Source: Opitutaceae bacterium
GTDB lineage: Bacteria; Verrucomicrobiota; Verrucomicrobiia; Opitutales; Opitutaceae
DNA: 64,000 bases
Assembly (NCBI GenBank): GCA_028691845.1
Contig: JAQUYL010000016.1
Span: 1-64,000, forward strand
Direction: 5' to 3'
Below, piece by piece: positions 46,823-56,713 of this stretch. Below the pieces are notes generated by a model. The model saw only the letters and a list, made by a program, of their open reading frames with translations. It did not search any database and had not been told where the DNA came from. The position numbers and the translations under genes were made by a program. Position 1 is the stretch's first letter; each line of letters begins with the position of its first letter.

Positions 46823-48073
46823 ATGCCCAAGTTCAAAACCATCCGCGATCTCAACCTCGCCGATCGGCGTGTTCTCATGCGGGTCGACTTCAACGTTCCG
46901 CAGGACAAGGTTACCGGCGCCATCACTAACAACCAGCGCATTGTTGCCGCGCTGCCGACCATCAGGTACGCCCTCGAAAAAGGCGCGTCAGTCGTGCTGA
47001 TGTCGCACCTTGGGCGTCCCGATGGCAAGGTCGTGGCCAGGTTCTCGCTGCGTCCCGTGGCCGAGGAACTCGCCAAACTGCTCGGCCGTCCGGTAAAGTT
47101 TCTCGACGATTGCGTCGGCCCCGCGGTTGAGGCCGCCTGTGCCCCTGGAACCCTCAGGGCCGGTGACGTCGTCCTGCTTGAGAACCTCCGCTTCCATATC
47201 GAGGAGGAAACCAAGGTTAAGCAGGAGGACGGTTCCAAAAAGGCCGCCGACAAGGCGGCAATCGCCGCGTTTTGCGCGAGTCTGACGAGACTCGGCGATG
47301 TCTACGTCAACGATGCCTTCGGTACGGCCCACCGCGCCCACTCGTCAATGGTTGGGGTCAACCTGCCTCAAAAGGCCGCCGGTTTCCTGATGGAGGCCGA
47401 ACTCAAGGCTTTTGCCGCCGTCACCGAGATGCCGCAGCGCCCACTGCTTGCCATCCTCGGCGGCGCCAAAATCGCGGACAAAATCCCGTTGATCAACAAT
47501 CTCCTCGATAAGGCCGACGAGATCATCATTGGCGGCGGCATGGCTTTTACGTTCAAGAAGGTTCTCAACGGCCTGGAAATCGGCAGCAGTCTCTTCGATG
47601 CCGAGGGAGCCAAGCTGGTCGCCGGGATCGCCACCAAGGCACAGGTCAGGGGAGTGAAGATTCAACTGCCAGTCGACTATGTTTGCGGCGATAAATTCGC
47701 CGAGGACGCCCAGGTCAGGGCGGCAGACGATGTGACGGGCATCCCGGCCGGCTGGATGGGCCTCGATGTCGGCCCGAAGTCCATCGCGCTATTCAATGCC
47801 GCCATTGCCCGCGCCCGGACCATCGTGTGGAACGGGCCTCCGGGAGTATTTGAGTTCCCGAACTTTGCGGCGGGGACGCGGGCTATGGCCGACGCAATCG
47901 CCCGGGCCACAGCGGACGGTGCCACGACCGTCGTCGGCGGCGGGGACACCGCCACGGCGGCCAAAAAGTGCAAGGTGGCCGACAAGGTCACGCATTGCTC
48001 GACCGGCGGTGGTGCCAGCCTTGAGTTCCTGGAAGGCAAAGTGCTGCCCGGTGTGGCATTCCTCGAAGCCTGA
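46823..48073 (+). CDS. pgk: Phosphoglycerate kinase
   Basis: A 416-residue kinase that makes ATP from 1,3-bisphosphoglycerate. Substrate loop [34 protein letters not shown], and the nucleotide-binding [18 protein letters not shown] near the C-terminus are all present. It follows gap by 136 bp and precedes tpiA by 88 bp on the same strand, forming a glycolytic run. Confidence 0.96.
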   Translation: MPKFKTIRDLNLADRRVLMRVDFNVPQDKVTGAITNNQRIVAALPTIRYALEKGASVVLMSHLGRPDGKVVARFSLRPVAEELAKLLGRPVKFLDDCVGPAVEAACAPGTLRAGDVVLLENLRFHIEEETKVKQEDGSKKAADKAAIAAFCASLTRLGDVYVNDAFGTAHRAHSSMVGVNLPQKAAGFLMEAELKAFAAVTEMPQRPLLAILGGAKIADKIPLINNLLDKADEIIIGGGMAFTFKKVLNGLEIGSSLFDAEGAKLVAGIATKAQVRGVKIQLPVDYVCGDKFAEDAQVRAADDVTGIPAGWMGLDVGPKSIALFNAAIARARTIVWNGPPGVFEFPNFAAGTRAMADAIARATADGATTVVGGGDTATAAKKCKVADKVTHCSTGGGASLEFLEGKVLPGVAFLEA

Positions 48074-48161
48074 GGCAGCAGGCCCGAGTTTTTGATTGGA
48101 TTGAGGTAAGCATTGCGCTCCCTCCCCTAAATCTCAACCTCCACTCTAATTTTTCCCATTC

Positions 48162-48932
48162 ATGAATCGAAAAAAGATCATTGCTGGCAACTGGAAGATG
48201 AACAAGACGGCCCTTGAGGGCGGTACGCTGGCACAGGAGATCGCTGCCGCGGTGGGCAAGGAGACGGTCGTCGAGGTCGTGCTATGCCCGCCTTTCACCG
48301 CGCTGGAAAGCGTGGGGCGTGCGATTGATGGCACGGCCATCCGGCTCGGCGCACAAAACATGCATCCCGAAAGGAATGGCGCCTTTACCGGCGAAGTATC
48401 CGCCGAGATGCTGCGCGCGCTCTTCACCACTCATGTTATCCTCGGCCACAGCGAGCGGCGGATGTATTTTGGGGAAAACGACGCTTTCATCAACCGGAAG
48501 GTGCTGGCGGCGCTGGCCAACCAGCTTCGGCCTATTCTTTGTGTGGGCGAGACGCTCACCGAGCGCGAGGCAGGTTCGACTCTGGCGGTCGTGCAGCGCC
48601 AAATCGAAGGAGGCCTGCAGGGGGTGACCAAAGAGCAGATCACCACAATCATCATTGCCTACGAGCCCGTCTGGGCCATTGGCACCGGCAAGGTGGCTAC
48701 CGCCGCGCAGGCCCAGGAAGTGCATGCATTCATCCGCAATCTGATCACCAAGCTTTATGGGCAGGCGCTGGCCCAGAAAGTGCGCATCCTCTACGGCGGT
48801 TCCATGAAGCCGTCCAATGCGCCTGAGTTGCTGGCCCAACCCGACATCGACGGCGGCTTGATTGGTGGCGCCTCGCTCGAAGAGCGGTCCTTCCTCGATC
48901 TCATCACGGCCGCAGCCGCGGTGAATCAGTAG
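48162..48932 (+). CDS. tpiA: Triose-phosphate isomerase
   Basis: A 256-residue TIM-barrel enzyme. Catalytic K12 in NWKMNK, H96 in GHSERRMYF, E168 in AYEPVWAIGTG, phosphate loop YGGSMKPSNA. Third gene of the gap-pgk-tpiA run. The 274-bp spacer that follows (48933-49206) shows no gene. Confidence 0.96.
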   Translation: MNRKKIIAGNWKMNKTALEGGTLAQEIAAAVGKETVVEVVLCPPFTALESVGRAIDGTAIRLGAQNMHPERNGAFTGEVSAEMLRALFTTHVILGHSERRMYFGENDAFINRKVLAALANQLRPILCVGETLTEREAGSTLAVVQRQIEGGLQGVTKEQITTIIIAYEPVWAIGTGKVATAAQAQEVHAFIRNLITKLYGQALAQKVRILYGGSMKPSNAPELLAQPDIDGGLIGGASLEERSFLDLITAAAAVNQ

Positions 48933-49206
48933 GCCGGGAAGTACGGCGCGAATCCTCCATCTGCCCTCCGGTTTCTGCCTGGGCCCTGGCACATGGGACT
49001 CAAGCATCGTCTTGGCATTGGCGTTCGGGCGGCCGCGGGAAGGGAAACCGTTCCGCCGGCCCTTCAGCGGCAGGGGGATTTTACGCTCGGGGTGGGAAGT
49101 GAGTGCCCCGCAATCGGCGGCGATGATTTGCTGCGATCAGGATGAAAGGTAACTCGTTTCCTGCATCCCGATGGACGGCCCCAGGGGGGGGCAGGAGTGC
49201 CGGGGA

Positions 49207-50109
49207 TCACTTCACCCGGACGGCCATATCAGCGACAAGCGCGGTGAGGAAGCCAATGTCGCCCGGGAGGCGACAGAGCGTGGCCAGGGCAACGTCGGAG
49301 TGCTCGCGGGAAAAACGGCGGGCGGCCTCCAATCCATGGATTTTGACGAAGGTGGTCTTGTCCGCCTTGGCGTCCTTGCCGGCTGTCTTGCCGAGAGTGG
49401 CGGTGTCAGACGTGGCATCAAGGATGTCGTCTATGATTTGAAACGCTAGCCCCAGATGCCGACCGGTCTCGCGCAGCAGATCGAGTTGCGCCTCAGTTGC
49501 ACCACCGCACAGACCGCCGGCCACAAGCGAAACCGTGATCATAGCGGAGGTCTTGTTGAGGTGGATGAATTCGAGCTGCGCAGGCGTGGCATCGGCCTTC
49601 TGCTCTGCAAGCAGATCCTCCATTTGCCCACCAACCAGTCGCTCACTGCCGGCGGCATCGGCGATCGCGAGCGTCAGCGCCGCGGCGAGTGCCGGCTCGT
49701 CCGAGTAGTGGCGTCCAATGAGTTGGAAGGCGAGGGTGAGCAGCGCGTCGCCGGCGAGCAGAGCGGTGGCTTCGTCGAAGGCCCTGTGTGCGGTCGGGCG
49801 GCCGCGCCGGAGGTCGTCATTATCCATGCACGGCAGGTCATCATGGATTAGCGAATAAGTGTGAATGCATTCGATGGCCACGGCGGCGGGCAACGGATCG
49901 GACCGTGCCGGTGCGGTCACGGCGACCGTTTGGAACAAATCGGCAGCAGCAAGGGTTAGCACCGGTCGGAGGCGTTTGCCGCCGGCCTGCAGGCTGTAAC
50001 GCATCGCCTCGTGCAGGCGGGCGGGTCGGGTCGTAATGGAAGGGACGAGCGTATCAAGACCGCGATCGATGCGCTGGCGATAGGCATTGAGCTGTGTGGG
50101 AAAATTCAT
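49207..50109 (-). CDS. ispA: Polyprenyl synthetase (farnesyl-diphosphate-type)
   Basis: A 300-residue trans-prenyltransferase. First aspartate-rich motif DDLPCMDNDDLRRGRP with the FARM DDxxxxD pattern typical of short-chain bacterial FPP/GGPP synthases, second motif FQIIDDILDATSD, and the substrate-binding GGKRLRP. It condenses IPP with allylic diphosphates in isoprenoid synthesis. It is divergent from the FmdB-like gene. Confidence 0.9.
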   Translation of the reverse strand: MNFPTQLNAYRQRIDRGLDTLVPSITTRPARLHEAMRYSLQAGGKRLRPVLTLAAADLFQTVAVTAPARSDPLPAAVAIECIHTYSLIHDDLPCMDNDDLRRGRPTAHRAFDEATALLAGDALLTLAFQLIGRHYSDEPALAAALTLAIADAAGSERLVGGQMEDLLAEQKADATPAQLEFIHLNKTSAMITVSLVAGGLCGGATEAQLDLLRETGRHLGLAFQIIDDILDATSDTATLGKTAGKDAKADKTTFVKIHGLEAARRFSREHSDVALATLCRLPGDIGFLTALVADMAVRVK

Positions 50110-50234
50110 GCGGTGCCCTTCGAAATACTCCCAGCGTATAGCGCTGTTGGCAAACGCTTTGTTTGGAGTCTATCGGAGCAAGAACAAGCTCGCAAAACTG
50201 CCGTCCTCGGTTCATAAGCCAAACAGTTTCCAAA

Positions 50235-50525
50235 ATGCCCACTTACGAATACGCCTGCACCAAATGCGGTCATAAACTTGAAGTGTTCCAATCGATGAAG
50301 GCCGAACCGCTCCGGAAATGTCCGGAGTGCGGCCGTCTGGCACTCAAACGCATGATTGGCCCCGGATCAGGGGTCATCTTCAAAGGTGCCGGCTTTTACG
50401 TAAATGACTATAAAAAGCACGGATCGGGCAACAAAACCCGTTCCAGCCACAAAGCCAAATCGCCAGATGCAGCGTCGAAGCCTGAGGGCAAGCCCGCTGC
50501 CGCCACGTCCACCACCACCCAATAA
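50235..50525 (+). CDS. FmdB-family zinc-ribbon protein
   Basis: A 96-residue protein. The N-terminal 42 residues form the FmdB/CxxC_CxxC_SSSS zinc ribbon, with C8, C11, C29, C32 (PTYEYACTKCGHKLEVFQSM, then CPECG). The rest is a low-complexity tail rich in K, S, A, P. FmdB proteins are putative regulators but their role is unclear. Start at 50235. Confidence 0.85.
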   Translation: MPTYEYACTKCGHKLEVFQSMKAEPLRKCPECGRLALKRMIGPGSGVIFKGAGFYVNDYKKHGSGNKTRSSHKAKSPDAASKPEGKPAAATSTTTQ

Positions 50526-50539
50526 AACCATTTCCGGCC

Positions 50540-51253
50540 ATGGCTATCTCAAAAAAAGTGGATAGAGCGCTCTACGGTCCAGGGATGCTGGAAGTCGCAC
50601 TCGGGGCGATCCTAGGTTTCGCACTCGGACTCATGCTGGCGTTTCTCTTCCTTGCTTTCAAACCGGTCCAGGTGGTGAAGGAGGTGCCGAAGGAGCCCGC
50701 CAAGGGCATGGTTTATTACCAGGAAGGATCAAAGGATTCCAGCAAGTCCCGCTCCCTGCTCGTCAAGCGCCAGCGGTTCGTGGAGGGCAGTACGGTCGCG
50801 TTCACCGAGGATGAGCTGAACGCCTGGGTCGCGACTTGGTCATCCCCGCCAACCGCCACCTCGCCGGCCCCGGCAGCGAAGCCCGGCGAGCCTCCCGCTC
50901 CTGCCGCCACTTCGCAGGGACTCTTCGTTCCCTCGACGCCCAATTTCCGAATCCACGACGGCAAGCTGCAGGTCGGGATGAAGTGCAAAGTGAATCTTGC
51001 GGCCCTGGGATTCACCCAGGATGTGATTGTTCAGGCCGATGGTGGATTTAAGAAGGAAGGGGACCGTTTCGTGTTCGCCCCGGATGCCGTCTACCTCGGT
51101 TCCTGCCCGGTGCAACGCTTGGTGGGAGTGGCTGGTCCGCTGGTGAGCCGACTCTCGGCGCTGTTTCCCGTCCCAGATGATATCAAGACGGCGTGGGGCA
51201 AACTCACCGATGTCGCCGTGGATGGCAGTGCGCTCAAATTGACGGCACCTTAG
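50540..51253 (+). CDS. Single-pass membrane protein of unknown function
   Basis: A 237-residue protein with one N-terminal transmembrane helix (about 18-40, LEVALGAILGFALGLMLAFL) and a long outside domain. A proline- and alanine-rich linker (about 100-128, PTATSPAPAAKPGEPPAPAA) splits that domain. The C-terminal half (VPSTPNFRIHDGKLQVGMKC to AVDGSALKLTAP) looks like a lipid-binding beta structure of the kind seen in some periplasmic proteins; I do not recognise the family. It follows the FmdB-like gene by 14 bp. Confidence 0.65.
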   Translation: MAISKKVDRALYGPGMLEVALGAILGFALGLMLAFLFLAFKPVQVVKEVPKEPAKGMVYYQEGSKDSSKSRSLLVKRQRFVEGSTVAFTEDELNAWVATWSSPPTATSPAPAAKPGEPPAPAATSQGLFVPSTPNFRIHDGKLQVGMKCKVNLAALGFTQDVIVQADGGFKKEGDRFVFAPDAVYLGSCPVQRLVGVAGPLVSRLSALFPVPDDIKTAWGKLTDVAVDGSALKLTAP

Positions 51254-51267
51254 GCCGGCCCGGAATT

Positions 51268-52299
51268 TCAAGGCGTGCCGTAGAGCAGGCGACGGTCGAT
51301 GGCCTGGCAGCCGACAATGGCCGCCGCGCCTAAAATATCATGCGCGCTGGCGCCACGGCTGACCGCCACCGCCGGTCGGCTGAGACCGGTGATAACCTGG
51401 CCATAGGCATACGCGCCGGCGAGGATGTGCACCAGTTTGTAGCCGATGTTGCCGCTGTTGAGATCGGGGAAGATCAACACATTGGCCCGTCCCGCGACTT
51501 CGCTGGTGATCCTTTTCTGCTCAGCGGAGAGAAGGTCCAACGCAGAGTCGACCTGCAGCTCACCATCGATCTCCATGACGATGCCGAGACTCAACGCCTT
51601 GACGCGCGCCAGTTCCGCGGCATGGCGCATCCGGGAGACGGAAGGATGGCCCGATTCGTTGTGACTGGCGAAGCTCAGCATGGCGACCCGCGGAAGCTCG
51701 CCGGTCAGATGGTGCGCCACATTGGCGGTGGTGAGGGCGATGTCGCAAAGCTGCTCGGCGGTCGGCTCGGGGATGACGCCGCAGTCGGCGAAGAAAAGCG
51801 AGCCGCCAATGCCCACCTTCTTCTCGTCGAAATCGATGATGGTCATCGACGAGGCCGTAAGCACGTTTTCTTGCATCGGGATGTACTGCAGCAGCGGTCG
51901 CAGCACGCCGGCAATGGGCATGGTCGTGCCGGAGACCAGCGCCTCGGCCTGGGCATCGAGGAGCATCATGGCTGCAAAGCAGTTCGGGTCGCGCAGCGCC
52001 GCGCGGGCGCCAGCCTCGCTCATGCCAGTGTCGCGCTTCATCTCCGCCAGCTTCGACACGAATCCCTCCATCTCGTCGCTGCGTTCGGGATCCAGCACAC
52101 GGATGCCCTGAAGCGAAATGTCGAGCCGCTGGGCGGTGTCCTTGATTTGGACCCGGTTGCCCAGCAGCACCGGCACTCCCATCCGGAGGGCCACGAACTG
52201 CCGTGCCGCCTGGATCACGCGCGCCTCCCCTCCCTCGGGGAATACGATGCGCTTCGGGTGCCGTTGCAGCTTCGCAACAATATTCTGGACGATCGACAT
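51268..52299 (-). CDS. pta: Phosphate acetyltransferase
   Basis: A 343-residue enzyme that interconverts acetyl-CoA and acetyl phosphate. RIVFPEGGEARVIQAA at the start, SGTTMPIAGVLRPLLQYIPM, FADCGVIPEPTAEQLCDIAL, and FPDLNSGNIGYKLVHILAGA are Pta/PTB signatures. It is the short form (no N-terminal DRTGG domain). No ackA is adjacent. It is divergent from murJ, 127 bp apart. Confidence 0.92.
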   Translation of the reverse strand: MSIVQNIVAKLQRHPKRIVFPEGGEARVIQAARQFVALRMGVPVLLGNRVQIKDTAQRLDISLQGIRVLDPERSDEMEGFVSKLAEMKRDTGMSEAGARAALRDPNCFAAMMLLDAQAEALVSGTTMPIAGVLRPLLQYIPMQENVLTASSMTIIDFDEKKVGIGGSLFFADCGVIPEPTAEQLCDIALTTANVAHHLTGELPRVAMLSFASHNESGHPSVSRMRHAAELARVKALSLGIVMEIDGELQVDSALDLLSAEQKRITSEVAGRANVLIFPDLNSGNIGYKLVHILAGAYAYGQVITGLSRPAVAVSRGASAHDILGAAAIVGCQAIDRRLLYGTP

Positions 52300-52426
52300 G
52301 ACGGGGCAGGTTGGGAAGCGGACGGAGCTGCGTCAATGGCCGTCTCGGACGGCGGACCACGGTTTCCCTGGCGGGGCCGCTGCCCCTTGGTTGACTCGCG
52401 CCCGCAAGCCCGCTGACCTGTCCGCG

Positions 52427-53983
52427 GTGTCCAAAAGCCTCAAAAACATCAGTGTGGTGGCAAGTCTCACGGTGGTTTCCCGCCTCCTCGGGCTCGTGCG
52501 CGACCAGTTGGGGGCGGCGATTTTTGGAACCAGTGTGCTCAATTCGGCGTTCATCACGGCGTTCAACCTGCCGAATCTCTTCCGGCGCTTGCTGGGGGAA
52601 GGTTCGCTGACCGCAGCCTTTGTTCCGATGCTGCAGGAGGAGTTGCACGAGCACGGGCGGCCAGGCGCGTTCGCTCTCCTGAACAAGGTGACGAGCTGGC
52701 TCCTCGTGACTGCTGGAGGGCTCGTCCTGATGGCGATGCTGGGGTTTAGTCAGTCGCGGCTGGTGCCGGGGCAGGAGGGCAAATGGTATCTCGCCGCCGA
52801 TCTGACCGTGATCCTGTTCCCCTACCTGGCGCTGGTGTGTCTGGCGGCGGCATTCAGCGCGACGCTCAACGTCTTCCAGCGTTTCTTCGAACCCGCGCTT
52901 TCCCCGATCTGGCTGAATCTCGCGATGATCGTGTCGCTGGGCGGGGCAGGGCTGCATTTTGCGTCCACGCCGATGGGGCAGATGTACTGGCTGTGCACCG
53001 GGGTGCTCGTCGGCGGATTTCTCCAGATGGTGGTGCCTGCCGCGGTGCTGGTGCATATGGGGTGGCGACCGCGTTTTGATCTCGGTCTGTCGCCGCGCAT
53101 GCGGGAGATCGTCCGGCTGATGGCCCCCGGTCTGTTCGGCACCGCCATCTACCAGATCAACATCTACGTGTCCCGGCTGCTGGCCTTTTCGCTCAACGAC
53201 TCGGCCGCGACCGTGCTGTTCTATGCGAATCGACTCATGGAGCTGCCCATTGGAGTCTTTGCGATTGCGGTGGCGACGGTCGTTTATCCGCTTATCGCCC
53301 GCCATGCGGTCGAACGGAACTATGGCGCGATGGCGGAGGATTACCGCAAGGGTGTCCGGCTTGTCCTGATCATCAACGTGCCGGCGGCGGCCGGCCTGGC
53401 GCTGCTGAGCGAGCCGATCATCCGTCTGCTCTTCCAGCGCGGGGCGTTCACGGCGGCTGATACCCGGCTGATGGTGCCGCTGCTGGCACTGTTTGCCGCC
53501 GGCATGCCTTTTTTCTCCGTGGTAAGCCTAACCACTCGCGCGTTCTACGCCCTCAAGGACACCGCCACCCCCGTCCGGTATGGCGCGGCTAGTTTCGTGG
53601 TGAACCTGGCGCTTAGCCTCCTGTTGATGCGCTGGCTTGCGGCGGCCGGGCTGGTGCTGGCCAGCACCGTGGCGATCATCGTGCAGACGGTCCTGCTGCA
53701 GAGCGCACTGACCCGAAACGTGAGGGGTTTGCATTTTGCCCCGCTCTGGCCAAGTCTTGCCAAGGTGATCGCGGGCACGGTCGTGATGTCTGTGGCGGTC
53801 GCCGCCGGCTGGCAGGGGCTGCAGGTGGCGATGGGCGGCCGCATGGCGGATGTGGTGGCGGTGGCCGGATTGATTCCCGCCGGGGTCATGGTCTACGCCA
53901 TGGTACTGTGGGCGTTGAAGATTGAGGGGCGTGAGGAGCTTGGCGCGCTGCTGGCGGCGAAATTACGCCACCGGGCGAAATGA
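52427..53983 (+). CDS. murJ: Lipid II flippase MurJ
   Basis: A 518-residue MOP-superfamily protein with about 14 helices. N-terminal SLTVVSRLLGLVRDQLGAAI, the GEGSLTAAFVPML signature, and FFSVVSLTTRAFYALKDTAT are MurJ traits. It flips peptidoglycan precursor across the inner membrane. A GTG at 52427 (VSKSLKNISV) is the best start; the frame is open far upstream but overlaps pta on the other strand. The BASS-type transporter follows at 13 bp. Confidence 0.92.
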   Translation: MSKSLKNISVVASLTVVSRLLGLVRDQLGAAIFGTSVLNSAFITAFNLPNLFRRLLGEGSLTAAFVPMLQEELHEHGRPGAFALLNKVTSWLLVTAGGLVLMAMLGFSQSRLVPGQEGKWYLAADLTVILFPYLALVCLAAAFSATLNVFQRFFEPALSPIWLNLAMIVSLGGAGLHFASTPMGQMYWLCTGVLVGGFLQMVVPAAVLVHMGWRPRFDLGLSPRMREIVRLMAPGLFGTAIYQINIYVSRLLAFSLNDSAATVLFYANRLMELPIGVFAIAVATVVYPLIARHAVERNYGAMAEDYRKGVRLVLIINVPAAAGLALLSEPIIRLLFQRGAFTAADTRLMVPLLALFAAGMPFFSVVSLTTRAFYALKDTATPVRYGAASFVVNLALSLLLMRWLAAAGLVLASTVAIIVQTVLLQSALTRNVRGLHFAPLWPSLAKVIAGTVVMSVAVAAGWQGLQVAMGGRMADVVAVAGLIPAGVMVYAMVLWALKIEGREELGALLAAKLRHRAK

Positions 53984-53996
53984 GGGAGGATGCCGA

Positions 53997-54962
53997 ATGA
54001 AGTTCAAATTTGACTGGTTCCTGACGGGATTAGCCGGTGTGACCGTGCTGGCTTGGTTGATTCCCGGGCCGGGTGCGGCAGGCGGCTGGATGCACCCGGA
54101 GTTGCTGACCAAGGCTGGCATCGCCCTGATTTTTTTCCTGCATGGTCTGGTGTTGTCGTTTGTCGCGATGCGCGCCGGGGCCCTCAACTGGCGGCTCCAT
54201 CTGCTGGTGCAGGCCAGCACGTTTTTGATCTTTCCCCTGCTCGGGTTGCTGGGCAACGCCCTGCTCGGCGAGTTCCTTCCGTCCGGCCTGAAGCTGGGTT
54301 TTTTTTATTTGTGCGCCTTGCCGTCGACCGTCTCCTCATCGGTGGCCATGACGGCGACGGCGGGCGGCAATGTCGCCGGAGCTGTGTTCAACGCCACTCT
54401 GTCCAGCGTGATTGGCGTGGTGCTGACACCATTATGGGTGGGCGTGGTGCTGCATGTCTCCGGCCAGACCCAGTCGCTGGGTCCGGTGATTCTCGATCTG
54501 GTGCGCTGGCTCGTGCTGCCGCTGGCCATCGGCCAGGCCGTCCGGCCGTGGCTGGGCGCCTGGGCCGAACGCCGCAAGGCGGCCATCAATGTCGTGGACC
54601 GGGTGATTATCTTGCTGCTCGTTTACACGTCGTTTTGTGATTCATTCAAAAACCGGATTTGGTCCGATCACGGCGGCGGGATCCTGCCGATTGTCCTGGG
54701 CGGGTCCCTGGTGCTTTTCGTGATCGTCATGACCCTGACTTCGCTGGCCGCGACCGCGTGGCGTTTCAACCGCGCCGACCGGATTGCAGCCGTGTTTTGC
54801 GGGTCCAAGAAGACCCTCGCCTCCGGGGTCCCGATGGCAAAATTAATCTTCGGCGCCCACCCCGGGCTTGGTCTGATCCTCCTGCCGATCATGATCTATC
54901 ACCCCCTGCAGCTGATCATCTGCAGCGTGTTGGCCGCGCGCTGGCGGAAGGATGCTACCTGA
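53997..54962 (+). CDS. Bile acid:Na+ symporter (BASS) family transporter, YfeH-like
   Basis: A 321-residue protein with about 10 hydrophobic segments. Segments such as KAGIALIFFLHGLVLSF, LPSTVSSSVAMTATAGGN, and FCGSKKTLASGVPMAKLIFG are typical of the SBF-like/YfeH branch. Likely sodium-coupled uptake of an organic anion; substrate unknown. ATG at 53997 is preceded by GGGAGGA at 6-7 bases. It is coupled to murJ. Confidence 0.87.
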   Translation: MKFKFDWFLTGLAGVTVLAWLIPGPGAAGGWMHPELLTKAGIALIFFLHGLVLSFVAMRAGALNWRLHLLVQASTFLIFPLLGLLGNALLGEFLPSGLKLGFFYLCALPSTVSSSVAMTATAGGNVAGAVFNATLSSVIGVVLTPLWVGVVLHVSGQTQSLGPVILDLVRWLVLPLAIGQAVRPWLGAWAERRKAAINVVDRVIILLLVYTSFCDSFKNRIWSDHGGGILPIVLGGSLVLFVIVMTLTSLAATAWRFNRADRIAAVFCGSKKTLASGVPMAKLIFGAHPGLGLILLPIMIYHPLQLIICSVLAARWRKDAT

Positions 54963-55025
54963 GCTATTCGGTTGAACCAGGCGGCCTCTCCGTGCCGGCC
55001 CGGCGCCTTTTGCTCAAGGATTCAA

Positions 55026-55739
55026 TTACTCGCCAAATTTCTGGCGCATGGCCTCGATGGCGACACGCGCTGCCTTTGCCGTCTGAAGGCGACTCGTATT
55101 GATGATCAGATCGTAAAGGTGCGGATCGTTGATATCCTCGTCGAAGTGAGTTTTGACATAGCGCTGGCGCGCCGTGTCTGTCTTTTGGATGTACGCTTCG
55201 GCGGCGGCCCGGTCACATTTCATCAAATCCATCATGCGGCTGATGCGAGTCTCCGGCGGGGCAACCAGCCGGATGTGGAATCCGCCTGGCAGCGACTTCG
55301 TGATCACATGAGCGGCCCGGCCGACGAAGATGACCCGCCCGACATGGGCCAATTGCAGGACGACTTCCGCCACCTGGTGCTCAATCTGCCAGAGTGATGG
55401 ATGCAGCCCCACGAGTTCGCCGATCACTCCCTTGACTTCTGAGATCCGGTCCTCCGGCAGATATTCGGCCAGGCGTGCCGGCAGTTGACTCTGGGAGAGG
55501 GCGAAGGAGAGCAGGTTCCGGTCGAGAAACACCCAGCTCTGGTGCTCCTCCCCAAAGGTGTTGTTCAGCAGGGGAAGGAGCGCATGACCAAGTGAGGTTG
55601 CGCCGGCTCCGGCCTCGCGGGAGATAGTAACGAATGGGCGAACTTCGAGTTTGCCGGCCAGAGAGCGCGACTCCAGCGGCTCATTCAAGCGTGTTTGCAG
55701 AATCGTCAATCCCTGAGCGAGGAAAGTATGCTGAGTCAT
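55026..55739 (-). CDS. Cytidylate-kinase-like P-loop protein
   Basis: A 237-residue protein of the cytidylate-kinase-like (AAA_26) family. The nucleotide loop region reads FVTISREAGAGATSLGHALL rather than a classic GxxGxGKS/T, then VFLDRNLLSFAL and IFVGRAAHVITKSLPGGFHI; the lid-like part is TARQRYVKTHFDEDINDPHL followed by YDLIINTSRL. These proteins are related to Cmk but their substrate is not established. Single gene. Confidence 0.82.
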   Translation of the reverse strand: MTQHTFLAQGLTILQTRLNEPLESRSLAGKLEVRPFVTISREAGAGATSLGHALLPLLNNTFGEEHQSWVFLDRNLLSFALSQSQLPARLAEYLPEDRISEVKGVIGELVGLHPSLWQIEHQVAEVVLQLAHVGRVIFVGRAAHVITKSLPGGFHIRLVAPPETRISRMMDLMKCDRAAAEAYIQKTDTARQRYVKTHFDEDINDPHLYDLIINTSRLQTAKAARVAIEAMRQKFGE

Positions 55740-56020
55740 GTGTTACTCCCTTGATATACCGATGTGATGGCGGTGGCGGCACCGCAGAACTATTAACGCA
55801 CTTTCAGAACTGAATTTTTATGAAACCCTCTATCAGGGCAAATAGTGAAAATGTCCTGAAGGAGCGAGCAAAAATTCCCCCCGGAAGCGGCGTCTGGTTG
55901 CGCGGTGTGGCGTGCCGGCGTTAGTGATGGGAAGTGTTCCTGTTGTCATCCGGCTGGAGGTGCGAAACGCACTTGATACGGTGACGACCGCGGGGCAGAG
56001 AGGTAAATCCCTGTAATTAT

Positions 56021-56314
56021 ATGAATTCAGCGAATCCAGAAAACTGTGACGTCCGGCACAATGCCGCAGCCGGGCGATTTGAGATCGAAGAGGCCGGTCA
56101 TTCGGCGGTTGTCGAATACCGGCTGGACGGCGAACTCACTGTGTTTACGCACACCTTTGTGCCTCCGGAGCTGCGCGGCCGCGGCGTCGCCGAGAAACTC
56201 GTGCGGGCAGCATTGGCGGAAACCCGGCGGCAGGGGCGGAAGGTGGTTGCACAATGTTCTTACGTCTCGGCCTTTATCCGACAGAATCCGGAATATCACG
56301 ACCTGCTGGCGTAA
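56021..56314 (+). CDS. Small GNAT-type acetyltransferase (YidJ/Gcn5-like)
   Basis: A 97-residue protein of the short GNAT_2/YjdJ group (about 90-95 residues). The acetyl-CoA-binding motif is FVPPELRGRGVAEKLVRAAL, followed by VVAQCSYVSAFIRQNPEYHD, which contains the conserved C and YV. Function unknown in this group. It sits alone; its stop codon overlaps the rpmB terminator arm. Confidence 0.85.
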   Translation: MNSANPENCDVRHNAAAGRFEIEEAGHSAVVEYRLDGELTVFTHTFVPPELRGRGVAEKLVRAALAETRRQGRKVVAQCSYVSAFIRQNPEYHDLLA

Positions 56315-56317
56315 AAA

Positions 56318-56341
56318 AACCCGCAGCTGTTGCTGCGGGTT
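56318..56341 (-). terminator. rpmB intrinsic terminator
   Basis: Perfect 10-bp stem AACCCGCAGC (56318-56327) and GCTGCGGGTT (56332-56341) with a TGTT loop. Read on the minus strand the stem is followed by seven U residues, so it ends the rpmB message. It lies only 4 bases past the stop codon of the convergent acetyltransferase, which it may also help to end. Confidence 0.9.
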
Positions 56342-56373
56342 CGTGTGCGGGGAATTGGGGAGGGGGATCGGGA

Positions 56374-56604
56374 TCAGGCCTTTCGGACCAGGCCGGCTTT
56401 GAGGGCTTTGACCGACACCCACATGCGCTTGGTGCTGCCGTCGGGCAATTTTACGCGAATATGCTGCAAGTTTGGCCGGAACTGGCGGGAGGACGCACTG
56501 GTGACGTGCGTGCCGATGCCGCCGCTCTTCTTGGACTGGCCCTTGCGGTTGATGATTTTGCCTTTGACGGCTTTTTTTCCGGTGATGGCGCAAACTCTGG
56601 ACAT
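56374..56604 (-). CDS. rpmB: 50S ribosomal protein L28
   Basis: A 76-residue ribosomal protein. SRVCAITGKKAVKGKIINRK and a later FRPNLQHIRVKLPDGSTKRM-WVSVKAL stretch are standard L28. The two-cysteine zinc form is not present; only C5 remains. Monocistronic, ending at a strong terminator. Confidence 0.95.
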   Translation of the reverse strand: MSRVCAITGKKAVKGKIINRKGQSKKSGGIGTHVTSASSRQFRPNLQHIRVKLPDGSTKRMWVSVKALKAGLVRKA

Positions 56605-56713
56605 GATGATTTCGGGTGTTAAAGGGGCGTGAGTAAAGGGTGGGCGTCGGGCGAAGCAAGGGAAATCGCGACGCGCAGCCTTGAGTGACCTGTGTGCGGT
56701 ATGCTGGTGGAAT